A stretch of 64,000 nucleotides of DNA from Druceiella hillmani (Eukaryota > Arthropoda > Insecta > Lepidoptera > Hepialidae). Both the position numbers and the translations under genes were made by a program. The stretch spans positions 10,502,501-10,566,500 of the forward strand of contig JAYKKI010000003.1 in assembly GCA_039881145.1 (NCBI GenBank), read 5' to 3'. Shown here piece after piece: positions 1 to 13,262 of this stretch (its first letter is position 1; each line of letters starts with the position of its first letter). Below the pieces are notes generated by a model. The model did not search any database. It was given only the letters and a program-made list of their open reading frames with translations, and was not told the origin of the DNA.

Positions 1-3000
1 AAATGTGCAGAAAAGAAAGGTACAATAAAAAAGAATTTAAATGTTAGCAATGTTGTTTACTACAGATAACTTTATACGAATGTGGGTCTGGGGTAATGTA
101 AAAGCAACGTAAATTTCCTAGGGCTGAAATTTAATAATAACGGAATATAGGGGTATAGAGAGTATGTTTGTCCGACAGAAATAATATTGTATATGTGCAA
201 CCAGAATCTGAGGAGAATCGTAATAAGAAAGAGGTATGTAAGGATAGAAAAGTATCATGTTCTATACATTAGGGCTACTTTCTCTACTAATTAGGAAGGA
301 AATTTTGAAAATAATGGCGGAAAAACGAATTCGTATCTGGTACTGGGAATAATTACAATATTTCAAATGAAGGCACTTTTTCTATGTTGACAAAGTTTTG
401 AAATCGATTGGAGTACAAATATGCCACAAATGCAATTTAAAACATTTTTAGATTCATTTTAAATGTATCTCTTTATTAAAATTTGACAAGCCTTTTCTTT
501 AATTGTAGCAATACGTATATTGATTCTACCACTCACTACTTGCTCGGTCCATCTGATAAATTATTCACACTATATCTGATGAACCGATCAGGTAGTGGAT
601 GCCAATTATTTTTTTTTCTCTAAATGTAAAGCTCCATTTTTAAAATGTTTACTGCTCGTAGCTCAAATTCAAAAATTTTTTTTAAAGTAATTATTTTTTA
701 CATGAAATAAGACGGAAAGTGAATATAAATTTGTGGGATCGTTAATTTAAAATTATGCTTAGTCAATTTCTCGAGATCGGCCTTGTATCTTAATATTTAA
801 TGAGCTTTAAATCACTACTTTTAAAATAATTAAAAGTATATGGATTACAACAAAAGAACGGTTGACTAACGTTCCTATTTAAAGTAAATATGTATAACAT
901 CTGAATATAGTTAAATTCTAAAATTAATTACCGCTTTCACATAAATACAAATGCCTTATTATTGTTGTAATAATATTTAAAAAGAACATTATCTGTATTA
1001 ACACCATTCTTCCTAATAACCTCAACTCTTGTAATATCCGCTGGTGAAGACTTCATTTATATTGAAATTGCATCTTAATATGCTCTAATTGCAACTTTCA
1101 CTTTTACGGGCTATGCACAATTTACGTGTATGTATTACCTTGTTGCTGCATTTTAATTAAAATGAGTAAGATGTGCCTTCACATTAGTATAAGAAAGAAA
1201 ACCTTAAACCTTTTTGCTGAGTTTACTTATAAATGGTAATTTTGGACACATAAGTATTAATTTATGTAAAGGTTCTTCTTTATGCAGGCTATCCGGTAAA
1301 ATTATAAAGTAATGCTTACAAACGTAATATAATAGATAAAAAAAGTTATTTAATAATTAGAAAGTAGTTTTTGTAAGAATTAGGCTAAAGAATAAGAAAA
1401 TAAAATACATAACAATCTAACAGGCATAAACTTGCATAAATTGTGTAGTTTTATTTCGCGTTGCCATATCTAAAAGACGAATCTGTATTACATTTAATAG
1501 AGATAAACATTTTGAATAGATTTTTAAGAACATAATGATGAGATGAAATATTATTATTAATTAATTTACTTATCAATTCAGGTCTTGATCAACTTACAGT
1601 ATAAACCGCAATTTCGTATGATTAGTAAGACCATACAAATATAGAACCATTTTTACAGCTCAATAATATAAATACATTCAATATATATCAAACAAGCTCC
1701 GTAACGTAAACTTATTCAAACGGAAGGTGAGCAATTTGTAAACATTATAACTGTATTCTAAGAACGTTTAACCGAGGAAAGTGTATAAGTCCAGAACATC
1801 GTGCATCATAGAAAATGCTACATAATATTTATGTGTGGGTAAACGACATAAAAGGCTAGACGTTTTATTATTCAGATGTAATTTTCAGTAGTATTAATCA
1901 AGGAATTTTGAGCAACTGTACAAAGCGCATAGCACAGCACATCTCTCATTTTATATATATAATGTTATAATCAATCGTTCTTAAGATAACATTAGTGAAA
2001 CAATTCATAGTGTTAATAAACATAAAACTTAATAAACAAGACCTTGAATTATCTGCAAAATAAATAAAAAGGTATCCTCACGGGAGGAAAAAAGTCTGAA
2101 TAATTTTTTGAAATTTCGTTTCGGAGTTTTAAATTTTTGAAAGCAATTTACATTCTCCAAACACGCAGTTCATATACAGCTGTATCAATCATTCCAATAA
2201 ATATAGCATCACATTGTTATAACTAGTTTAAGAGCTAGTAATGTATTTCAGTAACAAATAGTATATAGGCAGATATGGAATTGCCGTTTTCGCTAATAAC
2301 CATTATTATCGGAGATGAAGTCGAATAAAAATCTTTTCTACAGTGCCTTGTATTCTAAATATTTTAGAAAGCAACTGAAACTCGCTAAACAACGAAAAAA
2401 TTAGGGATTAAGTAAATTATACCTATATGGAAACTTGCAGTGATTGTAGAATTTATTCTCCAGTCGCATGTATTTTCCTAATTTCTCAATTCAATCTTGC
2501 ATAATTGCAATAAATTTGAATCAATTAGTAAATTTTCTGAATAATTACTGAAATAGCTAATTAAAACCAAAAAATAGGTTTTAGTATTAAAAGCACAAAT
2601 CTTATGATATAAAATTAACATAAATTAGAAAAAAACTACTAACATCGCTTACATTAGTGATAACTGAAAATTAAACTTGTTTTTTTTTTAAATCCAAAGT
2701 GTAAAATTTATTTTCCAGAAAATGAAAAAAAATTGAAAACGTGCCTTATCAATAAATTTTAATAATGGAACAATGACATCGTATTTTAAAGGGTATTCTG
2801 TCTAATAATATGATTATCTTGCTTTTTAAACTCAATTTCTAGTTGTCATCTGATGGCGTAGATAGCAGGCTGTAAAAATTATACTAAAACATTGTTGAAC
2901 GGTTTTAGTATTAATGAGGTTTGGGACGTGATTTGTTGATTTGCAATTTAATTTAAATGATTTTGCAACTAGGCGAACAGGTCCTTTCGAAGATTCTCTA

Positions 3001-3639
3001 CAGGTTCAAACGAATTATTTTTTTACTTACGAAGAAATAGGGAGATGGTACAGTTCCTTTTGAGATGGTATTTAGCTTTTATATTACATTACCTAATATA
3101 ACTTGAACACAAGTTCAAAACCTTTTATATTGCTGGTACGCAAAATAATAGCGGCGCCATTGATTTGTGAACTGAGGACAATTAAAGTCACAGTGAACTG
3201 ATTAAAGTCAGAAATAAAGTGATCATAACTTTTAATAATATAAATTCGAAAATAAATCTGTATATTTTTTTTTGCTTTTCTACTAATTAACCGGTTTACG
3301 CAAAATTTGACAATGTGCCAGTCATGAAAATGAATATATAATTCTTCTACCGTGATATTTATTTTCTAAAAAAAATTTACCTCCTTATGAATAAAAACTT
3401 TGAAATGTATGAATACTTTTTTACGTACTTAATAACTTAGCCATTTCTAATGCCAAGACCGAATGTATTCCCACGAATTTTATTTTTAATTACACCACCG
3501 GGAAACGGAAATATCCTTTTCTCACACGAATGAAACTGCGGAGTCTAAATAAATTCAAGAAGTTTTGTTATAATATCATAATACACGGTTTTTAAATTGA
3601 CTGTATTCTGTTTTATATTTCTTTACCCCATATCTCTGG
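1..3639. other. AT-rich stretch, no gene seen
   Basis: I see no frame longer than about 60 codons, no recognisable protein domain and no transposon terminus. The DNA is AT-rich with many homopolymer runs. A short GATTAAAGTCA-like motif recurs near 3180-3210. Confidence 0.6.
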
Positions 3640-3975
3640 CATTAATCAAACAAACTGGATGATTATTTTTATTTAGAATGATACGTGCCCAGTGTGGTAT
3701 CATTAAAATTTATTTAGAAAATTATACATAAATCACACAACACAAATGCTGTGATCGAATTTAAATGATACAGGCTTAATGATAATCTAATAAGACACGA
3801 CTAAGAGCGACGTAAATTTGCTCTTTACCTTAAGCTACAATGATGGAACTTTAAGGTGATGATAGGAATTCTTCAGTGATAAGGGGTTAATTTATCGATT
3901 ATGGACTTATTTGGTTTGTCTTGACGTAGCAAGACAGTAACAAAGTAAATACGCAGGTAAGTATTATGAGTTTTT
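3640..3975. repeat. Dispersed repeat R2, copy A
   Basis: This segment shares blocks, in the same order, with two segments near 24.1-24.7 kb. The shared blocks are a TGGATGATT...ATTTAGAATG head, a central ATGCTGTGAT block followed by TAATCTRATAA, and a tail containing TTGACGTA(A)GCAAGA and AGTAACAAA. I see no coding capacity and no clear terminal repeats. It is an unclassified dispersed repeat, possibly a decayed MITE or SINE. Copy A appears to be the most complete of the three. Confidence 0.6.
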
Positions 3976-4273
3976 AAACGTTTTAGAATACTTTCTGCAT
4001 ATTATTGCTGTTTATTCAAATCTTGAAAACGATTTTTCAACTACTTCTCTTTAATTGATTTTCAAAGAACTTCGCATATCGTATTTCAGTCCTTATGGTT
4101 ATTTAACATTCAATTCATTTGAACCTTTAATCCATAAATCTTGATGCTAAATATAAATACTCTCTGCTTAAATCGTGATACTTGAAGATTTTAAATTAGT
4201 ATTTTGGTTCTCGAAAAGACTCTCTGTCATTGAATTTCGGGTTCCAACTTTTTATGTTGCAGGAACCTGTCTG

Positions 4274-4301
4274 TCACCATTTGTACCGGTCCAAATGGTG
4301 A
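4274..4301. repeat. Short perfect hairpin
   Basis: Ten-base perfect inverted arms (TCACCATTTG / CAAATGGTGA) enclose an 8-nt loop. An AACC/GGTT pair lies just outside. It is short and may be coincidental or the relic of a foldback element. Confidence 0.5.
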
Positions 4302-4309
4302 GGTTTGAG

Positions 4310-7300
4310 TATCTGTTCTTTTTAAATTAGTATTGTGGGTCTCAAGCATATACTTGGTGTTTTATGGTACAATATAATTTTATGTTCAGAAATAATATTG
4401 TACCGTAAAAGTTTCGAATATCGCTCCGCTACTCTTCAACGTGTTAATTTTTTGTGCAAATAGTTTATTTTTTGATCTTTCATAAGAAAATTTTCACATA
4501 AATAATTTATTAAATACCTTCTAGTTATAAAATGATTTTGAGGCCAGTAACGATATGTTTTGTATATATATAGAAACGTATGCTGCGAGCAAATACTGTC
4601 TTAATGAGCTCGTAACGTTGATCATGTGGTAAGAATAGAAAATATACCGTGAACGTTGATCACGGTACATTTTATTGCAAAAGAAAGGAATGCCGTTAAC
4701 ATCATTAATATTTCTGCTGTTTTTAAAGAGAACCGTATATTCATTTAGCAGATTAATCATGAGGAAATTTTTGTGATAACATATCTATCAAAGAACGCAA
4801 GAACTTTCAAATACAAGCAAAATATTGCATTTTCTTTTCCCTTCGGTCTTTGTCCTACATCTTCTTAATGATAAATCTCAAAGTTCGGTTGTTACGTACG
4901 TCAGGGTATCTTTTTTAAAGTTCTCATCATCTTGTGTAATCCTATTTAACATAAATTATCAATAAATATTGTACAATAAATGAGGTTTGATTAACTACGT
5001 AATAATATAATATTTTAGTTCATTATTATAAATACCAAAATATGTTTATGATTGTTTACACTAATGATAACGATTTTTTACATCATGTGGTCAAGATGAT
5101 AACTTTTTATGTATAAATTAAGTTTCTTAGCTTTTTCTGAAAGATTCTAATTGTTTTTTTCCGCTTGAAACATTATAAAAGGGATACAATTTTTTGAACC
5201 AGTTGACTCAAACGAAATGAGTTACAGAAGATAAAATTTCAATTTGTCAGCCACTAGCAATTTTCCACATACTTTACATAAAACCCAAGTTTGAAATTTA
5301 TAAAGAGATTGGAACTGAAATGAATTTCCTGCGAGAGTAAATATTCTTTCGCTTCGATACTACAGAGAAAAGCTCAATCGGAATTCTGTTTCAATACTAC
5401 ATTCAACGAACGTAGGGGACGTTCCCATTCATTATTGGCAGACAAGGAAGCACGGTATCTCATTGTGCACGTAGCTATTTTATTTAGAAATAATGTCGAT
5501 TATTTACCTTCATCACAAAATATTTAAAAACATTCTAAGATATGAAAATCCATCTAAGATTTGAAAAAGTATATATCTTATGGTTTTTTGGAAATCTAAA
5601 ATTTACATCTAAAAGCCTTAATAGTTATTCAAACAGTGAACATCATGTTAAACGCAGGAATGGCTCGGCTATGATATGAGTGTTTAAAAGTTAAGATGAA
5701 AGAAATTCAATAGCAGCACATCCAACTTCAAATCTTCAGCATAATATACACGCTGGGATGCTCTATTTTGCAATAGCGAATAAGATTCTAATTTGCAATA
5801 AGTTTGGCTTCCTTTACCCCACAAATACCGCCATTGCCGAAGAACCTAGAAATACCGAAAGCTATAATATTGATCTTTATAAAGTCATTGATCCTGTTGC
5901 ATTTTGCATGGGGAAGAGTTAAAATAAAATCATGTTCCACTAAATCTGCAATACGAATTTGAAGAGGAATACGAAACAATGTCTGAAAAAGCCCATTAAA
6001 AACAACAGTAAACTAAAAAAAAACGGCTATAATAGACATAAGGATGCCTGAGTGATTTTATAAAGGTTCCGTATCTTTTTGATGTAGGAAATTCTAAAAA
6101 TAATGAGATATGTCATGGAAGTTTGTTAGTGATTATATTCCTATTTGACTGGCCTATTATAATCATTTCTGTTATTGAATAGATATATTAATTTACTAAA
6201 ATATCTTCTATTTACATTAAAAACAAGAATATTTCACATCTGATATTTAATAAAGAAATATCCAGTCACGAGCAGGAGTTATGTAGGTTGACTTTGGTGT
6301 ATTTATTTCGTTTCTAATGTAGACCCTTCTTTCGTTCGATTTTTCGAGTTATTTTTCTTCAATACTTTTTAAAATTATTTTACTTATATCACATTCCATA
6401 AATAGCCTATATTCAGCCGAACACTATTGAGTATTACTCAGCTTGACTCATTTTTCATGCGGGTACTAGTTGTTTTTTTGTCTATAGAATCAAACCCAGA
6501 ATCAATCAGATCTTTTGTTATCCTTGCATTCTTCTTACATATTATAGCCCTATAATTATGGGCCTCTATAATTATGGCACTAAAAGTAAAAATATTTTAA
6601 TGGTATAGACACATCGGAATTACAATATTTTTGAAGTATAACTTTGGTTATTCGTACTCTAACAGAATATAAAGCTTACACTGGAAAATCTATAAGCTGT
6701 AGAATAGGCGCTGCTACATGTATTCTAATCTAATAATGGTTCAGCTTTCTGATTTTTATTTTTTATCCGTTATATATCAATATTCCACCATTTACTTTTA
6801 GTAAACGTATAAAATCCACTTAAAACAAAGGAAAATATTTATTACATTTGAATTTTTTATTATTTTATAAACTAAATGTATCTAAACTAATGTAATAATA
6901 GTCTAAACTAATGTATGTTTTGCAACTGGAACAAAACTGACTTTTTTGATCCTTAGTTGTATTAATAAATAACTAATACTTGCTGATGCATCGGAACTTC
7001 ACAAGGGAATTATATAAGCAAAAATAATATATTGACTCAAGTAAATTAAATATTTTGTTATATATCAGACGCCAGGTAATTTTTAAAAAATATAACTAAA
7101 TAATTTATGAATTCTTCGAAATGAATTTTGAAAAATTACAATATTACTGCTCACATTATAATTTTATTTGTTTGTTACCTAATAGTTCATTAAGAAAGGG
7201 AATGGTCCTTTGCAAGTTTTGCTCACTTATAAAATTTGTTATGAACTAGCAAGTAAAATTTTCCCAGAATCATAACAAAAGTTTTTAATGTTGCAACTTT

Positions 7301-7917
7301 ATACGGATAGAGTAACGGATAACAAATATCTGTTAAGTATAGATAGAACTCAGCCTATAACGGTTCCGCATAAATAGGCAAATATAAAAAATAAATGTTA
7401 TTTAGTACAGAAGATTTTATTAAACAATATGCATCTCGTATGTCCCCTGCGTAAATATATTGACCAGTATAAACTTTACAGTTATAAGACACATATCTCG
7501 TTTATTTGTATCTCTTCAATTTATTAATATAAGTTGAATACCGATATCCTTTCTTTCGTGAAACATCCTAACTGATGTGGTTTGGTAAAGAAATTCAACA
7601 TATCGGAGATAGTTAAATGTCAATTAAAGTGAACACTTTCAATACGTCTGTGAATCAAAAAGTCATTTCATATGAAATCTCCTAGAAAAAAAAATTAATT
7701 GCTGCACCATTTTTTATTTTGCTGTAACTTCATAAGAACTTAATCTATGACAAATATTACCTACTTACATTGGATAGTCGAAATAGTAGCTAGTTAAAAC
7801 TGACAAAATGTTAGTAAAATACAGGCATTTACAGCATCGTGTTGTCTTTCAGAGGTAATTGAGTGGATTTAAATATTGTACCCAAAAACGAATATCTCTC
7901 AGTTTTTAAATATGATA
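4310..7917. other. AT-rich stretch, no gene seen
   Basis: Nothing here is defensible as a gene. The longest frames are 60-80 codons with no recognisable motifs. A 7-bp inverted repeat (ACCGTGA / TCACGGT) lies near 4651-4671. Confidence 0.55.
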
Positions 7918-7963
7918 TGTATATATATTTATATATATATACATACATATATTTATATATATA

Positions 7964-8011
<48 letters not shown>
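7918..8011. repeat. (TA)n microsatellite
   Basis: An interrupted TA dinucleotide tract of about 95 bp with occasional C, G or T interruptions. Open frames across it, of the tyrosine/isoleucine-repeat type, are artefacts of the dinucleotide. Confidence 0.95.
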
Positions 8012-8015
<4 letters not shown>

Positions 8016-9398
8016 AATAATTTTAACAGTTAAAAATATAAAAGTATGGAAATGGGGTAAGCGAGACCCAGCGCATGCGAAAATTCAATGACGCTGGATT
8101 TCCTTCTTTGAGATCCTAAAGAAGATTCTCACTAAGTTTAACCAAAATTTAAAATGAACCGGATTTATCCATTAAATATGGAATGACTCGAAACTTAAAA
8201 ACAATTCTTTATTACTTTTGTCAGTTTCGTTTGTTCTATTTTTTTATATTTTCGAACGAAGGTTTATACTTTTAAATTAAATAAACTTTTATTTGTGTTC
8301 CAAATTAATGACGCATAAAATTGTTTATATTATTATTTTCCTACAAATTTATTGTTTCCAATTAATACGTAATATAAATGTTAATATGGAAATAACACCA
8401 TTTAACATCAGAAACACTCAAATTTGTTTCCATATTTAAGGGATATGGAATTAGGATACTGTAAAACTATTTGTATTTAAATCATAACGTGGTTTCTGAA
8501 TAAAGGAAAAATAATTATACAGACTAATTAATGTTCTAGTTATGTATCTTAAATTTGATCTTAAATAATTGTATGGCTGCATTTATCCCGTTAGGAAAAA
8601 ATATATATGTAACATCACTATCAACGTCAAACTGCTAATTAACTCCAATTTTCAGCAACTTTTGTGTTTGTTCACTTTTTGTTAATAAACTCACTACTAA
8701 TAACAATGAAATAAATTGTACATGAACCAAAACATTCTTCATTCTCATCTCTTTTGTTTTGTTCATGTCAATCAAAGTTCAAAACTTTAATTTACTTTCG
8801 TGTATTCATAAAATTCGACTAGTTCGTCTTGTGAAATTCCATTTTAATAAATAGATCACTATTACCGTAATAGTTGAATATTAAACAGTTTCTGTGACAT
8901 TAGTTACGATCATTGAAAAGAATAAATGGATATGATAAATTTCGTTTTTACCATTTTATTAAAAATTTTAAAAACGAAATTTTATCAAAAATTAATTATT
9001 GTACAATTATAATTTTCCATCTCTAACATTTGCTAATTGATTAATGTCAATCACATACAGCTGTCATTATTTTAACTAGAATATATATTTTGTGGTAGTT
9101 CAATAAGTATTTTTAAATAATTAAAAAATAATTACCACAAAATGTAATTGATGAATATAGTAAAATAATATAGATGCCAAGTGAAATAGCTTATTTTATT
9201 CATTACAAAAAATAATACACTTTTTCCCTTTTCCTTTTAAAAGAACTTGTGTTTTGAAAAGTTCCAAGTTAGATTTAAAAAGAAGATAGATATAATTATT
9301 AAGATCGATATGAAAATCAATATAAAGGTTAAAATTTCGTTGACGAAAGAGAAAATAACACCTTAACATTTTTTCAATTTAGATTTCTTAAATTATAT

Positions 9399-9401
<3 letters not shown>
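8012..9401. other. AT-rich stretch with two weak hairpins
   Basis: No gene is seen. Inverted arms of 13 bp lie at about 8938-8950 and 8970-8982. Arms of 11 bp (ATTTTGTGGTA and complement) lie at 9087-9097 and 9133-9143. The intervening sequence is nearly pure A/T, so chance is a real possibility. Confidence 0.5.
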
Positions 9402-9468
<67 letters not shown>

Positions 9469-9486
9469 TATATATGTATATATATA
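9402..9486. repeat. (TA)n microsatellite
   Basis: An almost uninterrupted TA tract of about 85 bp, with AAG and TG interruptions near its right end. Confidence 0.95.
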
Positions 9487-11762
9487 GTGAGTTAATACAA
9501 TATTAGCTGGTTCACAAAGCCATATGATACCATCTCTTTTTCGCGTTTATAATTCATTGTTTATTAATAACAATATTTGTCAATAATGTGAGCAAGGCCG
9601 CAAAATTTCGTTTCGTTTAAAAACAGGCGTTATAATTTTTATTAAAATTTTGGTGAATAAGGATTTTTAAGTTTTCAATTAAGTAAATTTTTTTTAATTA
9701 GTCATATTCGGATAATAAAAAAAAAATTGTTTAAATATCCTTTAAAGTTCTTATCTAATTGATTGACTTCCTTTTCTGATATGTAGGCAAAGGTCTAAAA
9801 ACGGATTGCTTTAAAGACGATATTTGCATGAGCCATTGTGCCGCCCAGGCACTTGTTTCATTCTGAGTTTCTGATGTTCTTCTAACGGTAAATAAAGTTT
9901 GCCTTTTGGGCTTATGTCTAGAAGGAGAGTGGCGTAAATACTGCCTGGCGTATTTATTTTTAATGGTTTAGTTGCAGTAACTAGATTTGTGGAGATTTTT
10001 TATGTTTTTATTTACTAATATAAATGGTTTTAGGTTTAGGTAAGTCTTTTTATTATTATTAAATGACACTACGACACCATTTGATTAAATAGTAAACTTT
10101 TCTTTCCATTGTGAGGTACTGTGAGTTCATTTACAATATTTTTGGTATAATAATTATTACTTGGTTAATAGATTTAGGTTATTTTCCTGCAGATATTTCT
10201 TGCGTATAACAAATGTTTTATTATGGGAAAATATAAAATCAAATTCCCTGAAGAGTAAATGCAAATTTATGTTTCTATTTGATTATCTCATATTTCATCT
10301 GTATGAGATACGCAGAGATGACGCTTCTATCTTCTTGTACAATTCCCGCTTATTATTATATTTAAATCCATTAACATGTTAATTTATTTCTAATAGCAGG
10401 TGATTAGATTTAAAGGGATTTTTTTTTATTTCATTTGGGTATATTATTTTTTTGGGATTTATGTGGCTTTTCGACTGCTACGTCACAGTATAATAAAAAC
10501 ATAGAATTATAAGGAAGAGAAAGTCTACTAGAAAAAGCATTAATAATTTAATTACTGAAGCTACTTACAGGCCAAACTACATACTTTCAGTCTTTTCGTT
10601 TCTATTTAACGAAAAAATAAAGGCACTTTATTTTGTTTTATTGATAATTTTATTTCGGATATTTCCAAATAAGTAAAAGAGTATGGAATCTAAAGATAAG
10701 CCGAAAGGTGGAAATAAATTTAATCTTTTGTATATATTTTTAATCACTATGTAAATCAAAAGATTACTTGGGTTTAGTTCTTTTATGTTAAATCATGACG
10801 AAACCCAATGAATGAATACTTAATTTTAGATAAACAAATTCTAGAAAAGTTAGTCACAATGGTTTTGTTTAAATATATTTATCAACCTACAAGTTTGAAA
10901 TACGTCATTTAGAAATAGCAGTAATAATCTCTTTTGAAGTCGGCTTAAAATGTTTCTTCCATTCATAATTTTACTTTTGATAGATGTAGTCATATTTAAT
11001 GCTATCTATATTTAACTTTGATCTTAGTCGCAATATTTCTCCACTCGTTGTTGATTTATTTTTGATAAGGTAAATTAAATTACAGCAGTGTAAAGGAAAA
11101 GATGATTTGCTAGAAAACTCGGCTCGACGGTAAATTAATTATAAGCAATTGGATCACATACAATTACAAGATGCTCTTCATTAAAAAATGTAATATAGAT
11201 ATTATATAACTTTATCCAGATTGCGCAATGTTGTTTCTTAAATGCTGTACTGTGACGTATATTTCTCTATTTATATTAGTTCCATGAGACAGATATAAAC
11301 TAAAAAATAAATATTCTTGATTAACTTTAAAGATAAAATGTGCATGTTTGTCCTTCTCAGCTTCCGCTAATACAGTGTATGATACAAAAAAAGTTATCTA
11401 TACAAAAATTTGGGATCAATACCACTAATTTCATAGTTCCATTGAAGTTAATACTCCCAAATTATGTTTCGTCACAATTAATAAAATAATTTCTAAATTT
11501 TATATAAACACACATAGAGATTTTCAGAAAGTTTTCTGAAAATGGTTCTACTCTATTGAAGATAGTTCTTATTAACCCATTCTAAATTTCAACTTTGTAA
11601 GCAGCGTTTGTAAAGGTGATACAATACACAGCCATACCACGCGGCTAATATTTTTTCTCTCAGATGTATAAGCTGTATAATAATGAGTTTGTCAAATATC
11701 GAGTTGTGAGAATAAATAATGAGTTGTAAGAATGAAGAGTTTGTTAAAGAAAATGAAATAAT
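9487..11762. other. AT-rich stretch, no gene seen
   Basis: No supported gene. The last 120 bases, about 11640-11762, contain imperfect repeats around AATAATGAGTTGT. These sit directly beyond the 3' end of the LINE that follows and may be its simple-repeat tail. Confidence 0.5.
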
Positions 11763-12318
11763 TTACACTTTGATATTTTGTCTTCCTCCTCGCGTCGTGC
11801 TTCTCATTCCTGAGGGTTGTAAGCTCCCCGACTCAAAGTCAATCTTATACACATACCTCCTTGATGGCGTGGAGTGTCTCATGCAAGTTTGTGCCCAATA
11901 CCGAACGTATTTGTACAACCCATCTAGTTGGGCTCCGCCCTCTTTGTTGTTTGCCATCCACCTTGCCAATTATCTGCTGCTCCAGGTTATGTCCATCCTT
12001 TCGTCCGATGTGTCGAAAGAACTCCAGGATATTTCGCAACCAAATAGTGGAAAGCCTGGTCTTGATGTTAAGCCCACGAAGAATAGACTTCTTTGTACGG
12101 AATACAGTCACATTTCGAAAACGTCAATGCGGCCATGTTCGGCTTTTTTATCGTCTAGGTTTTCGAGCCCTAATTAAAGATGAAGAACATTAAAAAGCTC
12201 ACAAGTAAAATCTTCGTCTTTCGTGATATGTTCCTATCCTTCTAAATTCTGTTCAGCTGGGACATCGCATTTTTGGCCACACCCATGCGCCTTCCGACTT
12301 CCTTTTTGCAAGAGCCCG
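11763..12318 (-). pseudogene. LINE reverse transcriptase C-terminal part, broken
   Basis: The minus strand encodes GSCKKEVGRRMGVAKNAMSQLN, then a KDRNISRKTKI block (12210-12318), remnants of the YGAETWTIKK motif, then ILRGLNIKTRLSTIWLR, GKVDGKQQRGRSPTRW and SGMRSTTRGGRQNIKV ending at 11763. This order is typical of the post-palm thumb and C-terminal region of insect endonuclease-RT LINEs. Two or more frame changes are present, near 12120 and 11900. The upstream palm and fingers domain is missing. The open frames on the opposite strand here are shadows of this relic. Confidence 0.82.
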
Positions 12319-12529
12319 TGATGCTAATGCTAGCGCCCAAGCAGTCTGCTTGAAGATTTTGTCCACAGTCTTGTGCATTAGTTTTTTTAGGTGGTTCCGT
12401 TGGTCATTTGCACTTGCGCTTGTAGGTGGTGGTTGTTCCGCTATCGCAATGTTAATTTCATCACTGAACGCTATCTTCTCTGTTGGTTCCAGTATTCGCA
12501 GTTTTTCTGGGGGATTTTTTTTGACTTAT

Positions 12530-13262
12530 TTTAGTCGCAAAGCAAATTTGTCCACAAGAAGACTATGATCAGTTCCACAATCTGTACCAGAGAACGTTCT
12601 CACATTGGAAGTTGAGCTTCTCCAACGGGTATTGATCATAAAATAATCAATTTGATTGCGTTATCAGCTTCCAGAAGATTTCCATGAATCAAGACGTCTT
12701 GGATGGTGCTGAAAGCTAGTGTTCATAATTGACATTTTTCAAATTCATTCTTCAAAATTCTAGTAGCCTTGCTCCCCTCTCATTTCTCTCACCAAGTCCA
12801 TGTTTCCCAACCGTGCTCCTAATGTGATCGTCCGGAGCGGTGCCTACTGTGCATTCTAATTCCCAGTCATTATCGTTATTTCACAACCAGATATTTGGAA
12901 TGGGTTTGATTCCAGTAATGTGTAGAAATCGTTTATGAAATCATTTTTTGCAGCCCCTGCTGACGCATATGACGCCTAAGTATCATTATTCTGACATTAA
13001 CTAGTTTTTACCACAGGACATGATTGTTCAAGTGGTGTGGTACCCACAGCGTGACACGATTTATACTGAAGTCCTAAATAATACAAGGTGTTTTCGTTGG
13101 ATGTTTCTTGTTGACCTTGACTTCTCATATGTGCCCCCGTTATTTCCAGCAAGGTCAGTTTTTATGCTTCTGATTCCTTTTCCACAATTTCCAGCTTTTC
13201 CGGTACCAGTAGGTCACGGACATTCCAAGTAGCAACCCGTCGATGTTTTTGGATTGAGATTT
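12530..13262 (-). pseudogene. LINE endonuclease domain (EEP/APE-like), broken
   Basis: This would encode the N-terminal endonuclease that nicks target DNA to prime reverse transcription. Reading the minus strand, the family hallmark TWNVR lies near 13215-13235. Further on are remnants resembling LGERNERGARLLEF and FQHHPRR. Toward the C-terminus come RNQIDY, RWRSS and a GTDCGTDHSLL stretch, the S/T-D-H catalytic signature, at about 12570-12600. A TAA near 13168 and several frame changes break it. The order and spacing of motifs fit a full-length EN domain. The assignment rests on motif memory and not on an alignment. Confidence 0.78.

Larger units (their letters stand above)
11763..13262 (-). 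mobile_element. Internally deleted non-LTR retrotransposon (LINE)
   Basis: On the minus strand, an APE-type endonuclease (13262 down to about 12530) is followed almost immediately by the C-terminal region of a LINE reverse transcriptase (about 12318 down to 11763). The RT palm with its catalytic aspartate motif should lie between them and is absent, so several hundred base pairs have been lost. Stops and frameshifts interrupt both parts. The family looks like the endonuclease-reverse-transcriptase elements common in insects, but the clade is not resolved. The degraded coding frames and the deletion show the copy is dead. Confidence 0.8.

Noticed and set aside
7829..8091. Tyrosine/isoleucine-repeat frames
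   Set aside because: Same artefact of a TA microsatellite.
11719..12193. Plus-strand frames of 152 and 110 codons
   Set aside because: Antisense to the LINE RT relic, which explains the sequence on the minus strand.
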